NCBI GenBank assembly: GCA_025934105.1
Contig: JAICYS010000012.1
Span: 1-46,962 of the forward strand
Direction of reading: 5' to 3'
From: Myxococcota bacterium
GTDB taxonomy: Bacteria > Myxococcota_A > Polyangia > Fen-1088
Length of the DNA: 46,962 nt
The position numbers were made by a program, and so were the translations under genes. The notes below the pieces were generated by a model, which had not been told where the DNA came from, did not search any database, and was given only the letters and a program-made list of their open reading frames with translations. How positions within the stretch are numbered: the first letter of the stretch is position 1; each line of letters starts with the position of its first letter. Of the stretch, positions 32,355 through 41,514 are shown piece by piece.

Positions 32355-34709
32355 CCGGCGCCGATGGACGGGCTGTGGCCGGACCGGCCCGGAACGTCGA
32401 GGCCGGGGTCTTCCTGGTCGGGCTGCTCACCCTCATGGTCGAGCTGCTGCACAGCCGCATGCTGGCCTTCTTCCTGGGCAGCATTTCAAATTTCCTGGCC
32501 ATTCCGGTGTCGCTGTTGGGGCTGGCCGTGGGATCGCTGCTCGTGCACCGCCGTCAGAGGCGGGACCCGCGACGCCTGATCGCGGCGCTGCAGGCGCTGG
32601 TCTTGCCGGTGCTGGCGGCGACGTTCCTGGGGTTCTTCGCCGTCGCGAACGCATTCTTTTCGACCATCCACGTCTCGCTCCAGAGCCCGTACGCCGACGC
32701 CACGCGCCTGCTGGTCTACGCCGGGATCTTCCTGCCGCCCTACGCGATGTCCGGCGCGCTCCTGGCGCTCTACTTCGACGAGGGCGCGCCCGGCATCGGG
32801 CGCCTCTACTTCTTCGACCTGGCGGGCGCCGCGGCCGGCTGCCTGCTGGCGCCGCTGCTGCTGACCTGGGCGGGGCTGCCGGCGGCCATCCTGGCGGTGC
32901 TGGCGGGCGCCTTCGCGCTCCTCGCCGCCACGCCGCTGGCCCGCCGGCGCCTGGCGGTCGTCGCCGGCGCGGCGGGCACCTGCGTCCTGGCGTTCCTGGC
33001 GTGGCGCGGGAGCATCCTCAAAGAGCACCCGGACGTCGTGCGCCTCTCGCACTACGTCTTGAGCGACTACGCCCGCAACCCGATGGCGGAGGTCCGCGTG
33101 CGGTGGAACGACCTCGCCCGCACCAGCCTGGTGCGGGCCGAGACCGGCGCTGCGGACGGCCGCGGGCAGGCCTGGGGCATCGTGCAGGACGACGGCGTCA
33201 GCAACGTGAAGGTGTTGCGCTGGGATCCGACCGCCAAGCCGGCCGACCTCGTGCCCTACAGCCTGCACCACACGCTGCCGTTCCTGATGGGCCATCACCC
33301 GAAGCGCATCCTGGTGCTGTTCGCGGGCGTCGGGCGCGACATGATCGAGCTCGACTGCATGGCCGAGGGGCAGGCGGACATCACCGGGGTGGAGCTGAAC
33401 GGCGCGGTGGCCGACCTCGCTCGCGATCCGCTGCTGGCGGACATGCACCTCCGCGCGTTCTTCGCGCGCCCGAACGTGCACCTGGTCGTGCGCGAGGGGC
33501 GCGACTTCCTCGACCACGACCGCGGCCGCTACGACCTGGTGTTCGTCGCCACGAACGGGTCGACCAACACCGAGCGCACCGGCCACACGCGCAAGTACCT
33601 CGAGACCTCCCAGGCCATGGCGTCGATCCTCGACCACCTGGAGCCCGGCCCCGAGTCGATGATCGTCTTCATGAATCAGCCCGTGATCCACAAGCTCGAG
33701 AGCCTGCGGCCGCTGTTCGCGGAGCGCGGCCTGGGTGACTTCGACCAGGCGGTGTTCGCGTTCGGCGCCCCGGCTTCACGCGGCCAAGACAGCCTGATCG
33801 TCAAGCCGGGCGGGCTCACGCCGAACGAGATCCTGGCCGTCGAGCAAAAGCTGGCGAGCTGGCCGCACCCGCGGACCGTGCTCTACTCGCCGGCCGGCGG
33901 CGGCCTGCCGCGCTTCGTGGACGCCGTCCAGGGGCGGGCGCGCGCGCCCCTGGTCACCGACGATCGGCCGTTCGTTCACGAAGTGAGCTGGCGCGACTTC
34001 GAGTTGCTGCCCGACGAGGCGCGCTTCGTCGACCAGCTTTACGCGTCCAGCTGGATCAAGGTTTTCACCGTCGTGCTGTTTGGCGCGATCGCCCTGGGGG
34101 TCACGGCCTGCCTGTGCCTGGGCCGGCGGCGCGGGCGCGAGCGGCGCGTGCCCTGGCCGTGGGGCCTGTACTTCTTCGCGGCGGGCGTGGCGTACATGTG
34201 CGTCGAGATCGGCCTCATCGCCAAGACCGAGCTGTTCCTGGGCAGCCCGCTTTACGCGGTGGCCGTGATCCTGGCGCTGTTCCTGGCCTCGAACGGCCTC
34301 GGCGCGTACCTGCAGGACCGCCGGCGCCTGTTCCGCGGACCGGCGACGCTCGTGCTGCCCACCCTGGCGGCCATCGCCTGGGGCCTGTTCGCCACGCAGC
34401 TGTGCAACGCGCACCTGCTGGGGCTGCCCTTGCCCGTCAAGGTCGTCTGCGTGGCGGTGTGCGTGGTCCCCGCCGGGACGTTCCTGGGGATGTTCTACCC
34501 GCTCGGCGTCACGGGCGTCGTCGAGAGCGGGCGCCGCGCGGCCGTTCCGGCCACCTACGCCCTGGCCACCGTGTCGTCGGTGTGGGGATCCGCGTGGGGC
34601 GATGACCGCCATCACGAACCTGGGCTTCTCGACGGTGATCCTGATCGGCGGCGCCGGGTACGCGTTGACCGGGGCGCTCTCGCTCTTGGCGCGCCGCCTC
34701 CGCCCGTAG
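32339..34709 (+). CDS. Membrane protein with spermidine-synthase-like Rossmann domain, frameshifted near the 3' end
   Basis: About 790 residues, ATG 32339 or GTG 32351. Roughly seven N-terminal helices (VFLVGLLTLMVELLHSRMLAF onward) precede a soluble Rossmann domain resembling polyamine aminopropyltransferases: ILVLFAGVGRDMIELDCM (glycine-rich loop), ITGVELNGAV, VVREGRDFL, YDLVFVA. A further helical bundle follows. The aminopropyl-transfer Asp pair is not obvious, so the reaction is unknown. Near the end the frame continues ..GSAWGDDRHH.., but deleting one G from GGGG at 34596-34599 restores GSAWAMTAITNLGFSTVILI and a normal stop at 34707-34709. This is either a real frameshift or a homopolymer error. 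The unshifted frame would add an unnatural tail to 35008. Confidence 0.8.
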
Positions 34710-34812
34710 GGACCGGGCTGGCGATGTTCATGACCGGCCACTCATGGGCAGCGGCGGCACCTGGTACATCGCTCGCCCGACCTGCCGGCGCCTCGCCGCG
34801 GCCCGGGCGCCC

Positions 34813-36774
34813 TCACCCGCCGCCCGGGACGGCCGCGAAGATCGAAGGCAGGAGGGGCGTCGTCGTGCCGTCGCCGCTCCAATCGGTCGACCACGGATTG
34901 GCCGGGTCGGGTGCGCCGACGGTCGGGACGGTCACGCCGTCGGCGGCGCCCTCCGCCAGGCAGAACTGGCCCACCTGGAAATCGTGGGCGTCGAAATGCA
35001 TGAAGTGAACCAGCCGGCCGCCCATCGCCTGGAAAGCTGGAGCCGCCCGCCAGACGACCTCCTTGGCGATCCGGAACGGTGGGGTCGCGTCCGAGTAGAT
35101 GGTGTCCTGCTTGCCGGTCTCGCGCACCAAGGTCCGTGAGGCCACCAGCGCGTGGAGATCCCCGGGATCGTAGTATTCGCGGGCGTCGCCCCGCTGCCAC
35201 ATCCAGCAGGGGTGATTGCCGTGCAGGCTCATCACCGCCAGATCGGAAGGGTCCCCGGCCGCGACCGCCGTCCCGATCCGCGTGTCCAGCGCGGCCACCC
35301 AATCGGTGATCTCGCCGCCCATCGATAGACCGACGGCGGTGACGTCCTGGCGATTCACGTCCGCGCGGCCCAAAGCGTAATCGAGGGCGCGCATGGCGTC
35401 CCAGGCCCGCTCGCCGTCTTCTTCCCAGTCAGAGCTCAGTCCGGGCGAGGCGACGGCCGGATGGGTGCCGTTGCCGCTGCCAGGGTCGTCGCCGTCCAGA
35501 GCGTCCTGGTAGATGGAGGCGCGGTCCGCCAGCGGACGGTGCCCGACGTCGACGGAGATGACCAGGAACCCGCGCCGCGCGAACGAGTCGCCGTACCAGT
35601 ACATCCACCCAGGGCCGAAGGTGTCGTAGGCGCTGCCGCCGTGGCCGTTCAGCGCCAGCGCGACCGGGTAACCGCCGGGCGGCGGTGGACCGGCCGGCAC
35701 GGCGACGTAACCGTGCGCGTGACGGACGACCTGGTCTCCGTCGAGGACGCTCGGAATGCGCGTCTCGAAGGACAGCTCGGTCAGCTTGTAGTTCTGCGGC
35801 CAGTCGGCCTGGTCGTCGTCGCGGTCCGGGTTCTGGTCGCCGTCGTCGGCGATCGGGTCGCGCGAGCCCAGCTCCGAGACCTGCGCCGACACCGGCCGGG
35901 GGTTGCCGCCCATGAGCAGCAGCGCCAGCCGCTCGCGGGTCGCCGCCTGCCACCCGGCCACCTCGGGTGCCGTCCTCGCGCCGAACCCGTGCGTCAGGAC
36001 CTCCGCCCGCGTGCCGTTCCAGGGCATCGCCGCCCCGCCGCCGTCGACCTGGCTGAGGCCGGCGATCGTCCGGCCGGAGGCCGTGCCCTGGTAGGTCTCG
36101 AGGGGCGTCGCGGCCCGACGGACGAACGTGAGGTTCTGGCCGTCCCAGGCTTGCACGTCGACCTCTTCCGCGGGCGACTCGGCCAGCTGACCCTGCAGGG
36201 CGTACGGCTTCAAGGTGCCGATGAACGCGCGGGCGTCCGGCGCCGGCCGGTCGATCCGAAGCACCGCGCGCCGCCCGCCCGGCAGGGCGACGTCCCAGAC
36301 GCGCGGAACGCTGTCGGCGTCGAACGTCTCCTGGCGCCAGCCGGTCACCCGCCCCTGGAAGTCGGCCGGCCACCTGGGAGGCGAGCCGGCCGTGCGGGCG
36401 ACGCGGCCCATGAGGACTCCGTTCGCGACGCGCGTTCGGTACCAGGCCGTCCCGCTCGGCTCGGGCACGTGGAACTGCACCACCCCCAGCGCGTCAGCCT
36501 CGAGTCCTCGGATCGGCTGACTGGTCCCGCCTGCGCTTTCGACCAGGCTGGTGCCGGCCGGCGTTCGAACGCCCTGCCGGACCGGCAGAGTCAGCGTCAG
36601 GCGTTCGCCGTCGCGGTTGACGAACCAGTGCCCCGACAGGTCGGCCGGCAGGAGCGCGTGTCCCGCCGTGGACGCCACCGCCGGCCCGCTGGCGGGACGA
36701 GATCCCGGTTCGGCGTCCCCGCAGGCCGGCAGGAGCACGGTGGTGCAAAACAGGACCCGCAATCGACGACGCAT
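34813..36774 (-). CDS. Large alpha/beta-hydrolase lipoprotein (acetyl-esterase-like)
   Basis: 653 residues. Lipobox VLLPAC near residues 13-18. Residues about 40-330 are a beta-rich region (LSGHWFVNRDGERLTLTLP) containing an Asp-rich, calcium-site-like stretch DGDQNPDRDDDQADW. The C-terminal alpha/beta-hydrolase (about 355-640) has an oxyanion strand ALNGHGGSAYD, nucleophile S484 in GLSMGGE, and FMHFDAHDFQ with probable catalytic His. It looks like a surface-bound esterase of the acetylxylan-esterase/dienelactone-hydrolase superfamily, with specificity unknown. It is divergent from the GH5 glycanase, so both may serve polysaccharide breakdown. The start has no clear ribosome site. Confidence 0.83.
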   Translation of the reverse strand: MRRRLRVLFCTTVLLPACGDAEPGSRPASGPAVASTAGHALLPADLSGHWFVNRDGERLTLTLPVRQGVRTPAGTSLVESAGGTSQPIRGLEADALGVVQFHVPEPSGTAWYRTRVANGVLMGRVARTAGSPPRWPADFQGRVTGWRQETFDADSVPRVWDVALPGGRRAVLRIDRPAPDARAFIGTLKPYALQGQLAESPAEEVDVQAWDGQNLTFVRRAATPLETYQGTASGRTIAGLSQVDGGGAAMPWNGTRAEVLTHGFGARTAPEVAGWQAATRERLALLLMGGNPRPVSAQVSELGSRDPIADDGDQNPDRDDDQADWPQNYKLTELSFETRIPSVLDGDQVVRHAHGYVAVPAGPPPPGGYPVALALNGHGGSAYDTFGPGWMYWYGDSFARRGFLVISVDVGHRPLADRASIYQDALDGDDPGSGNGTHPAVASPGLSSDWEEDGERAWDAMRALDYALGRADVNRQDVTAVGLSMGGEITDWVAALDTRIGTAVAAGDPSDLAVMSLHGNHPCWMWQRGDAREYYDPGDLHALVASRTLVRETGKQDTIYSDATPPFRIAKEVVWRAAPAFQAMGGRLVHFMHFDAHDFQVGQFCLAEGAADGVTVPTVGAPDPANPWSTDWSGDGTTTPLLPSIFAAVPGGG

Positions 36775-37019
36775 GTTCAGTTATCGAAGGAACCGCCGGC
36801 CGCTTGAGTGGTTGCGTCGCGAACGTCGATTTTGATCGCCCTGCTCCGGATCGATCCGGGACGCGACGCGCCCCGAGTGACCGCGCGCACCCGTCGGGGG
36901 CAGACGCTCGCGGACGGGCGCAAGCCCCCCCCGCCGGGCGCGGCCGCCTGAACGGGGCTGCGCCGCGTCGGTGGCGCTCTTTTTTGTGAACAACCCCGGG
37001 GCAGCTCACAGTTCCTCGT

Positions 37020-38483
37020 ATGATCTCGCCGTCCCGACTCCTCACCCTCGCGGTCCTGTCGAGCATCCAGCTCGCCGTCGCCTCGACCGCCCTGGCGACC
37101 ACCAATCAATTCCGGGGCGTCAATTGGGCCGACTCGAGGGACAATTTCCAGTCTGGCGTTGTTTACGTGTCGGGGCTGTCGTCCTCCGACACCTACGACA
37201 CGGCGTTGGCGACCGGAACCAGCGTCATGACGCAGTTCGTGTCGAAGCTGGGCGCGAACGCCGTTCGAATGCCCATCAACGAGGCGACGGTCTCCGGGTA
37301 CTGGAACACGTACACCGGCGCCATCGACGGCGTTCTTGCGAAGGGCAGCGTCGTGCTGTGCTACTGGGACAGCGCCAAGACCAACAAGCCGCCCGACATG
37401 AACGCGTTTTGGAACATGTGGAAGAAGGTGGTCGACAAGTACGGCGGCAACGCCAACGCCTACTTCGAGGTGTTCAACGAACCCAACATGTACAGCACGG
37501 CCGACCTGATCTCACTCTACAGCAGCTGGCTGGCGCAGTTTCCCACCGTCCCGAAGGCCAGGGTCATCCTGGACGGGACCGGCGACGCGCAGAACGTTCC
37601 CAACATCGGCTCGGCCAGCGCTCTCGACGGCTGCCTTCTGGCCGTGCACGACTACAGCTTCTTTGGGTCCGACAGCTGGACCAGCGAATCCCAATGGGTG
37701 AGCCAGTTCAAGGGTGAGGTCGGCAATTACGCCGACCGCACCGTGTGCACGGAGTGGGGCGGGCCGATGAGCCCCGGCAGCAAGAACGGGATCAGCTACG
37801 ACTCCCTCGATTACAGCAAGTCTCCAACGAACTATTTCGAAGCGTACATCCGCGGCATGAGCAGCCAACTGCGGGCCTCGAACATGGGAAGCTTCTACTG
37901 GGTCGGTCTCAAGGACGGCGACTGGTACAGCATGACCACTCGCAGCGGAACCGGTTCCAACCTGGTGCTTTCCATTCCGAACCAGTCCGGGTTGGCGCAG
38001 CTGCAGAATTCCTGGACCGGCCCGGCGCCCTCCGGGGCCGGCGGCGACGGCGGATCGAATGCCGGCGGGAGCGCCGGCGGCGGCGGATCCAACGCCGGCG
38101 GCACGGCGGGCAGTGCTGCGGGCGCGGCCGGCGGCGGCGCCCGGGCAGGCAGCGGCGGAGGCCCGGGAGCGGGCGGCGCTGCGGCAGCCACCGGCGGAAG
38201 TGGCAGCCTGGGCACCGGCGGCGCGGCCACGGCAGGCGCGGGCGGCACCGGCGGAACGTCCACGGGATCCGGCGGCACGACGGCTGGCTCTGGCGGCGGC
38301 ACGGGAACCGGAGGCCTGGGCGGACCGTCCGCCGGGGCCTCGGACAACAGCTCCGGGTGCTCCTGCGCGATGACGCGAGACTCCGGCCCAGACAGCGGGC
38401 GCCTGGCCCTCCTGGTGGGCACCTTCGGATTGTTGCTCGCCGGAACCCTGAGGCGCCGGCGCCGCCGCAACCAGAAAGCCTGA
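37020..38483 (+). CDS. GH5 glycanase with MYXO-CTERM-like tail
   Basis: 487 residues. A signal peptide ends ..STALAT, followed by a compact GH5 (cellulase-superfamily) barrel. The acid/base is E154 in FEVFNEPNMY and the nucleophile E245 in CTEWGGP, with substrate-binding motifs LGANAVRMPINEA and LAVHDYSFFG. A Gly/Ala/Ser linker covers about 339-435, then C447-S-C449, a hydrophobic helix (LALLVGTFGLLLAG) and RRRRRR. This is the same sorting architecture as the CE1 esterase at 2806. Substrate could be cellulose, mannan or xyloglucan; the small barrel does not decide. No strong ribosome site precedes ATG 37020. Confidence 0.9.
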   Translation: MISPSRLLTLAVLSSIQLAVASTALATTNQFRGVNWADSRDNFQSGVVYVSGLSSSDTYDTALATGTSVMTQFVSKLGANAVRMPINEATVSGYWNTYTGAIDGVLAKGSVVLCYWDSAKTNKPPDMNAFWNMWKKVVDKYGGNANAYFEVFNEPNMYSTADLISLYSSWLAQFPTVPKARVILDGTGDAQNVPNIGSASALDGCLLAVHDYSFFGSDSWTSESQWVSQFKGEVGNYADRTVCTEWGGPMSPGSKNGISYDSLDYSKSPTNYFEAYIRGMSSQLRASNMGSFYWVGLKDGDWYSMTTRSGTGSNLVLSIPNQSGLAQLQNSWTGPAPSGAGGDGGSNAGGSAGGGGSNAGGTAGSAAGAAGGGARAGSGGGPGAGGAAAATGGSGSLGTGGAATAGAGGTGGTSTGSGGTTAGSGGGTGTGGLGGPSAGASDNSSGCSCAMTRDSGPDSGRLALLVGTFGLLLAGTLRRRRRRNQKA

Positions 38484-38521
38484 CGGCCAGCAGCGCGGAC
38501 AGGAGAAGCTGCCGGCCCCTC

Positions 38522-38542
38522 GCGCCCGCGCGGCGCGGGCGC
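38522..38542. terminator. Candidate bidirectional hairpin between convergent genes
   Basis: GCGCCCGC (38522-38529) and GCGGGCGC (38535-38542) form an 8-bp GC stem with a 5-nt loop between the convergent GH5 and KefC genes. There is no T-run, so intrinsic termination is only a guess. Confidence 0.35.
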
Positions 38543-38565
38543 ATCCGGGACGCCGAACGGCGCCG

Positions 38566-40422
38566 TCAACCGGCGTCGTCCGGTGCTTCCTGGCTGCGGG
38601 CGGGCAGGCGCTCGTCGCCGCGGCCGCCCTCGCCGGACCACGCCACACCGACGGTGCGGTCGAGGGCCGCCTTGTCGTCGGCGAACTGCCGTTCCAGCTG
38701 CTGGCGCCCGGCGCGCGACGCCGAATACCGCGCCAGCTCGTCTTCGAAGCGCGGCATCAGGTCCTCCAGCGCGGCCAGGTTGTGCCGCCTGAAGCGGTCG
38801 GCGCGCTCGCGTGCCTCGTAGGGCCCCACGCCCAGGTGCTGCAGTGCCTGGCGCCCGCTGCGCAGCGCCGACTCGAACGTCTCGCGCTCGATCTGCTCGA
38901 CGCCCAGCTTCCGCAGCGCCACCCAGTGGCTGACGTTTCGCGCGCGCGCGACGATGCGCAGCCGCGGGAAGTGCTGCCGCACGACCTCGGCCGTGCGCAC
39001 GCTGGTCTCGACGTCGTCGATGGCCAGCACGAACACCGTGGCGCGCTCGGCGCCCGCGGCTTGCAGCAGGTCCAGGCGGGCCGCGTCGCCGTAAAACACG
39101 CCGAACCCGAACTTGCGCAGGATCTCGATCTGGTCGACGTCGTGGTCCAGCACCGTCGCGCGCACGCCCGACGCGAACAGGTAGCGGCCGACGATCTGCC
39201 CGAAGCGCCCGAACCCCGCGATGAGGACCGGCGAGCCGTCGTCCTCGACCGTCTCCTCGGGCCGCGCCACGCCGCGCCGGCGCGCCAGGCGATCGTGCAC
39301 CAGCAGCAGGAACGGCGTGCACGCCATCGACAGCGCCACCACCAGCGTCAGCCGGGCGTCCCAGGCACCGGGCAAGAGGTGCGCCTGGCTGGCCACGCCG
39401 AACACCACGAACGCGAACTCGCTCCCCTGCGCGAGCAGCGCCGCCAGCAGCCAGCGATCGACGCGCGTCACGCGCAGCGCCCGGCCGAGCGCGCGCAGGG
39501 CCAACCCCTTGACGATCAAGAGCCCCACCACCAGCGCCGCGATCTCCAGCGGCCGGCTGGCCAGGAGGCCGAAGTCGATGGACATGCCGACGGCCACGAA
39601 GAACAGACCCATGAGCAGGCCCTTGAACGGCTCGACGTCGGTCTCCAGCGCGTGGCGGTACTCCGAGCCGGCCAGCAGCACGCCCGCCAGGAACGCGCCC
39701 AGCGCCATGGACACGCCCGCCGCCGCCATGATCTCCGCGATGCCGACGACCAGCAACAGCGTGAACCCCGTGAACACCTCGCGCAGGCCGGTGCGCGCGA
39801 CGATCCGCAACAGCGGCCGCGTGACGTAGCGGCCGAGCACGACCACCGCCGCGATCGCGCCGGCGACGCGGAGCGCGCCCGCGACGCCCGACCCCATGCC
39901 CGGCGCCGGCGCCAGCAGCGGCACGACGGCGATGAGGGGAATGGCGGCCACGTCTTGAAACAGCAGGACCGAGAAGGCCGTCGCGCCGGTGGGCGCGTTC
40001 AGCATCCCGCGCTCGCGCATGGTCTGGACCGCGATCGCCGTCGACGAGAGCCCCAGCGCCAGCCCGGCCACCAGCCCGCCCTTCCAGGGCAGCCCCACCG
40101 CCATCCCGGCGCCGGCCAGCAACGCCCCGCACACCCCCATCTGCAGCGAGCCGCCGCCGAACACGGCCCGGCGCAGACTCCAGAGCCGGCGCGGCTCCAG
40201 CTCGAGCCCGATGAGGAAGAGCATCAGCACCACGCCGAACTCGGCGAAGCTGAGGATGGCGTGCACGTCGCGCACCAGGCCCAGGCCGAAGGGCCCGATC
40301 GCGCAGCCGGCGATCAGATAGCCGAGGACCGAGCCGAGCTTGAGCCGGCTGGCCAGCGGCACGAACACCATGGAGGCGCCCAGGTAGACCAGCGCCTCGA
40401 ACAGCGGGCCGTGTTCAGCCAC
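38566..40422 (-). CDS. kefC: Glutathione-gated-type K+/H+ antiporter, KefB/KefC family
   Basis: 618 residues. A CPA2 antiporter membrane domain of about 12-13 helices (1-380) is followed by an RCK/TrkA-N domain (about 400-530). Signatures are GYLIAGCAIGPFGLGLV, FGVVLMLFLIGLELEP, LSSTAIAVQTM, FQDVAAIPLIAV, and in the cytosolic part VLIAGFGRFGQIVGRYL with VLDHDVDQIEILRKFGFGVFYGDA. It extrudes K+ in exchange for H+, acidifying the cytoplasm as protection against electrophiles. Its start overlaps the quinone-reductase gene stop by 8 bp, reproducing the KefFC/KefGB gene pair. Whether glutathione gating is kept cannot be decided by eye. Confidence 0.9.
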   Translation of the reverse strand: MAEHGPLFEALVYLGASMVFVPLASRLKLGSVLGYLIAGCAIGPFGLGLVRDVHAILSFAEFGVVLMLFLIGLELEPRRLWSLRRAVFGGGSLQMGVCGALLAGAGMAVGLPWKGGLVAGLALGLSSTAIAVQTMRERGMLNAPTGATAFSVLLFQDVAAIPLIAVVPLLAPAPGMGSGVAGALRVAGAIAAVVVLGRYVTRPLLRIVARTGLREVFTGFTLLLVVGIAEIMAAAGVSMALGAFLAGVLLAGSEYRHALETDVEPFKGLLMGLFFVAVGMSIDFGLLASRPLEIAALVVGLLIVKGLALRALGRALRVTRVDRWLLAALLAQGSEFAFVVFGVASQAHLLPGAWDARLTLVVALSMACTPFLLLVHDRLARRRGVARPEETVEDDGSPVLIAGFGRFGQIVGRYLFASGVRATVLDHDVDQIEILRKFGFGVFYGDAARLDLLQAAGAERATVFVLAIDDVETSVRTAEVVRQHFPRLRIVARARNVSHWVALRKLGVEQIERETFESALRSGRQALQHLGVGPYEARERADRFRRHNLAALEDLMPRFEDELARYSASRAGRQQLERQFADDKAALDRTVGVAWSGEGGRGDERLPARSQEAPDDAG

Positions 40423-41002
40423 GCGCCGTCTCCGGGCCGCGCGCGGCTCCGCGCGGGGCGTGCGATGCCTGCGCGAGGGCCTGCAGGCGGCCGCGGTAGC
40501 GCAACGTGTGCTCGACGATCTCGGCGTCGCTCACGCGGTGCGAGGCGTGCAGCACCAGCGGCGGCCCCGCCCAGTGCATGCCGCAAAAGGCCGCCGTCTG
40601 GGAAATCGCCGGAACGAAGGCCTCGAACGGATGGCCGTGCATCTGGCCCGGGGCGTACGCCGGCGCGGCACCGCCGGTGGTCGTGACCCACAGCGCCGTC
40701 TTCCCCTGCACCGCCGTGCCGCCCGGGCCGTAGGCCCACCCGTTCGCCAGCACCTTCTCGATCCAGAGGTGCCACAGCGCCGGCAGCCCATACCAGTAAA
40801 AGGGCGCCTGCCACACCACGACGTCGGCGCGCAGCAGCGCCTCCCGCTCCGCCTCGACGTCGATCGCGAAGTCCGGATAAAGGTCGTAAAGACTGCGGAC
40901 TTCCAGCTCCGGCAGATCGCGCACCGCCGCAAGCATGGCGCGGTTCGCGCGCGAGCGGTCCGGGTACGGGTGGGCATAAATGAGATCGATCCGCCGGGGC
41001 AC
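40415..41002 (-). CDS. KefF/KefG-like NAD(P)H quinone oxidoreductase, antiporter partner
   Basis: 195 residues from GTG 41002; GTG 41020 would add six residues and is equally usable. Flavodoxin-like NQO fold: LIYAHPYPDRSRANRAML at the first beta-alpha unit, ADVVVWQAPFYWYGLPALWHLWIEKVL for FMN contacts, and ALWVTTTGGAAPAYAPGQMHG. This family binds FMN, reduces quinones and is the ancillary subunit required for full Kef activity. The 8-bp overlap with the antiporter gene supports a two-component complex. The protein is slightly longer than E. coli KefF or KefG. Confidence 0.9.
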   Translation of the reverse strand: MPRRIDLIYAHPYPDRSRANRAMLAAVRDLPELEVRSLYDLYPDFAIDVEAEREALLRADVVVWQAPFYWYGLPALWHLWIEKVLANGWAYGPGGTAVQGKTALWVTTTGGAAPAYAPGQMHGHPFEAFVPAISQTAAFCGMHWAGPPLVLHASHRVSDAEIVEHTLRYRGRLQALAQASHAPRGAARGPETARG

Positions 41003-41052
41003 GGCGCGAGCATACGGCACTTCGCCGAGGCCCGGCGCCCCGCCGACGATCC

Positions 41053-41514
41053 TCAGAACGTGATCGTGGCGGTGACGGTGTCGCTGTAGGAGCCGACGGG
41101 AACGTCCTGGCCGGCCGGGATGCTGCCGAAGATCGGGACCATCACCGTGGCGTTGTCGGCGGGCGAGATGGGGCCGTAGAGGCTGGTCGTGCCCGTGCCG
41201 TCCCCCCAGATCGTCGAGCCTCCGGCGTCGAGGTACAGGTTGTACGTCAAGTGAAAGCCGGGTGGGCCGAGCAGCCAGCGCGGCGAGAAGCTGGGCGCGC
41301 TCCCCTTCGACAGCGTGATGGTCACCGACGCTCCGCCCGTGCAGGTGTACGCGAGGTTGCCCGCCGAGGCGGTCGCCGTCGACGCGAACACGTCGTAGTT
41401 GCCGAACGAGACCCCGGCGATCGTGTTGAACGAGCAGGACGCCGCGCGCGCCGCGGAGGTCGGCCACGACGCCGCCAGCACCAGCGCCAAGCCGAGCAGG
41501 ATCCGCTTCGTCAT
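41053..41514 (-). CDS. Spore coat U (SCPU) domain protein, distal pilin-like subunit
   Basis: 153 residues. A signal peptide ends ..SAARA, followed by a single SCPU beta-sandwich: CSFNTIAGVSFGNYDVF, then LAYTCTGGASVTITLS with the paired Cys, and the terminal strand VGSYSDTVTATITF expected for donor-strand exchange. ATG 41514 overlaps the usher stop (ATGA), and GAAGGG serves as ribosome site. It is the last gene of the SCPU-chaperone-usher-SCPU operon and differs clearly from the first SCPU protein, so it may be the tip or a minor subunit of a secreted fibre or coat. Confidence 0.9.
   Translation of the reverse strand: MTKRILLGLALVLAASWPTSAARAASCSFNTIAGVSFGNYDVFASTATASAGNLAYTCTGGASVTITLSKGSAPSFSPRWLLGPPGFHLTYNLYLDAGGSTIWGDGTGTTSLYGPISPADNATVMVPIFGSIPAGQDVPVGSYSDTVTATITF

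Noticed and set aside
34710..35008. Extension of the membrane-protein frame beyond 34709
   Set aside because: Present only because of the one-base shift at 34596-34599; Pro/Arg-rich, antisense to the neighbouring hydrolase.
36775..37019. Small gene between the hydrolase and GH5
   Set aside because: Frames are short, Arg-rich and without homology; treated as a divergent promoter region.
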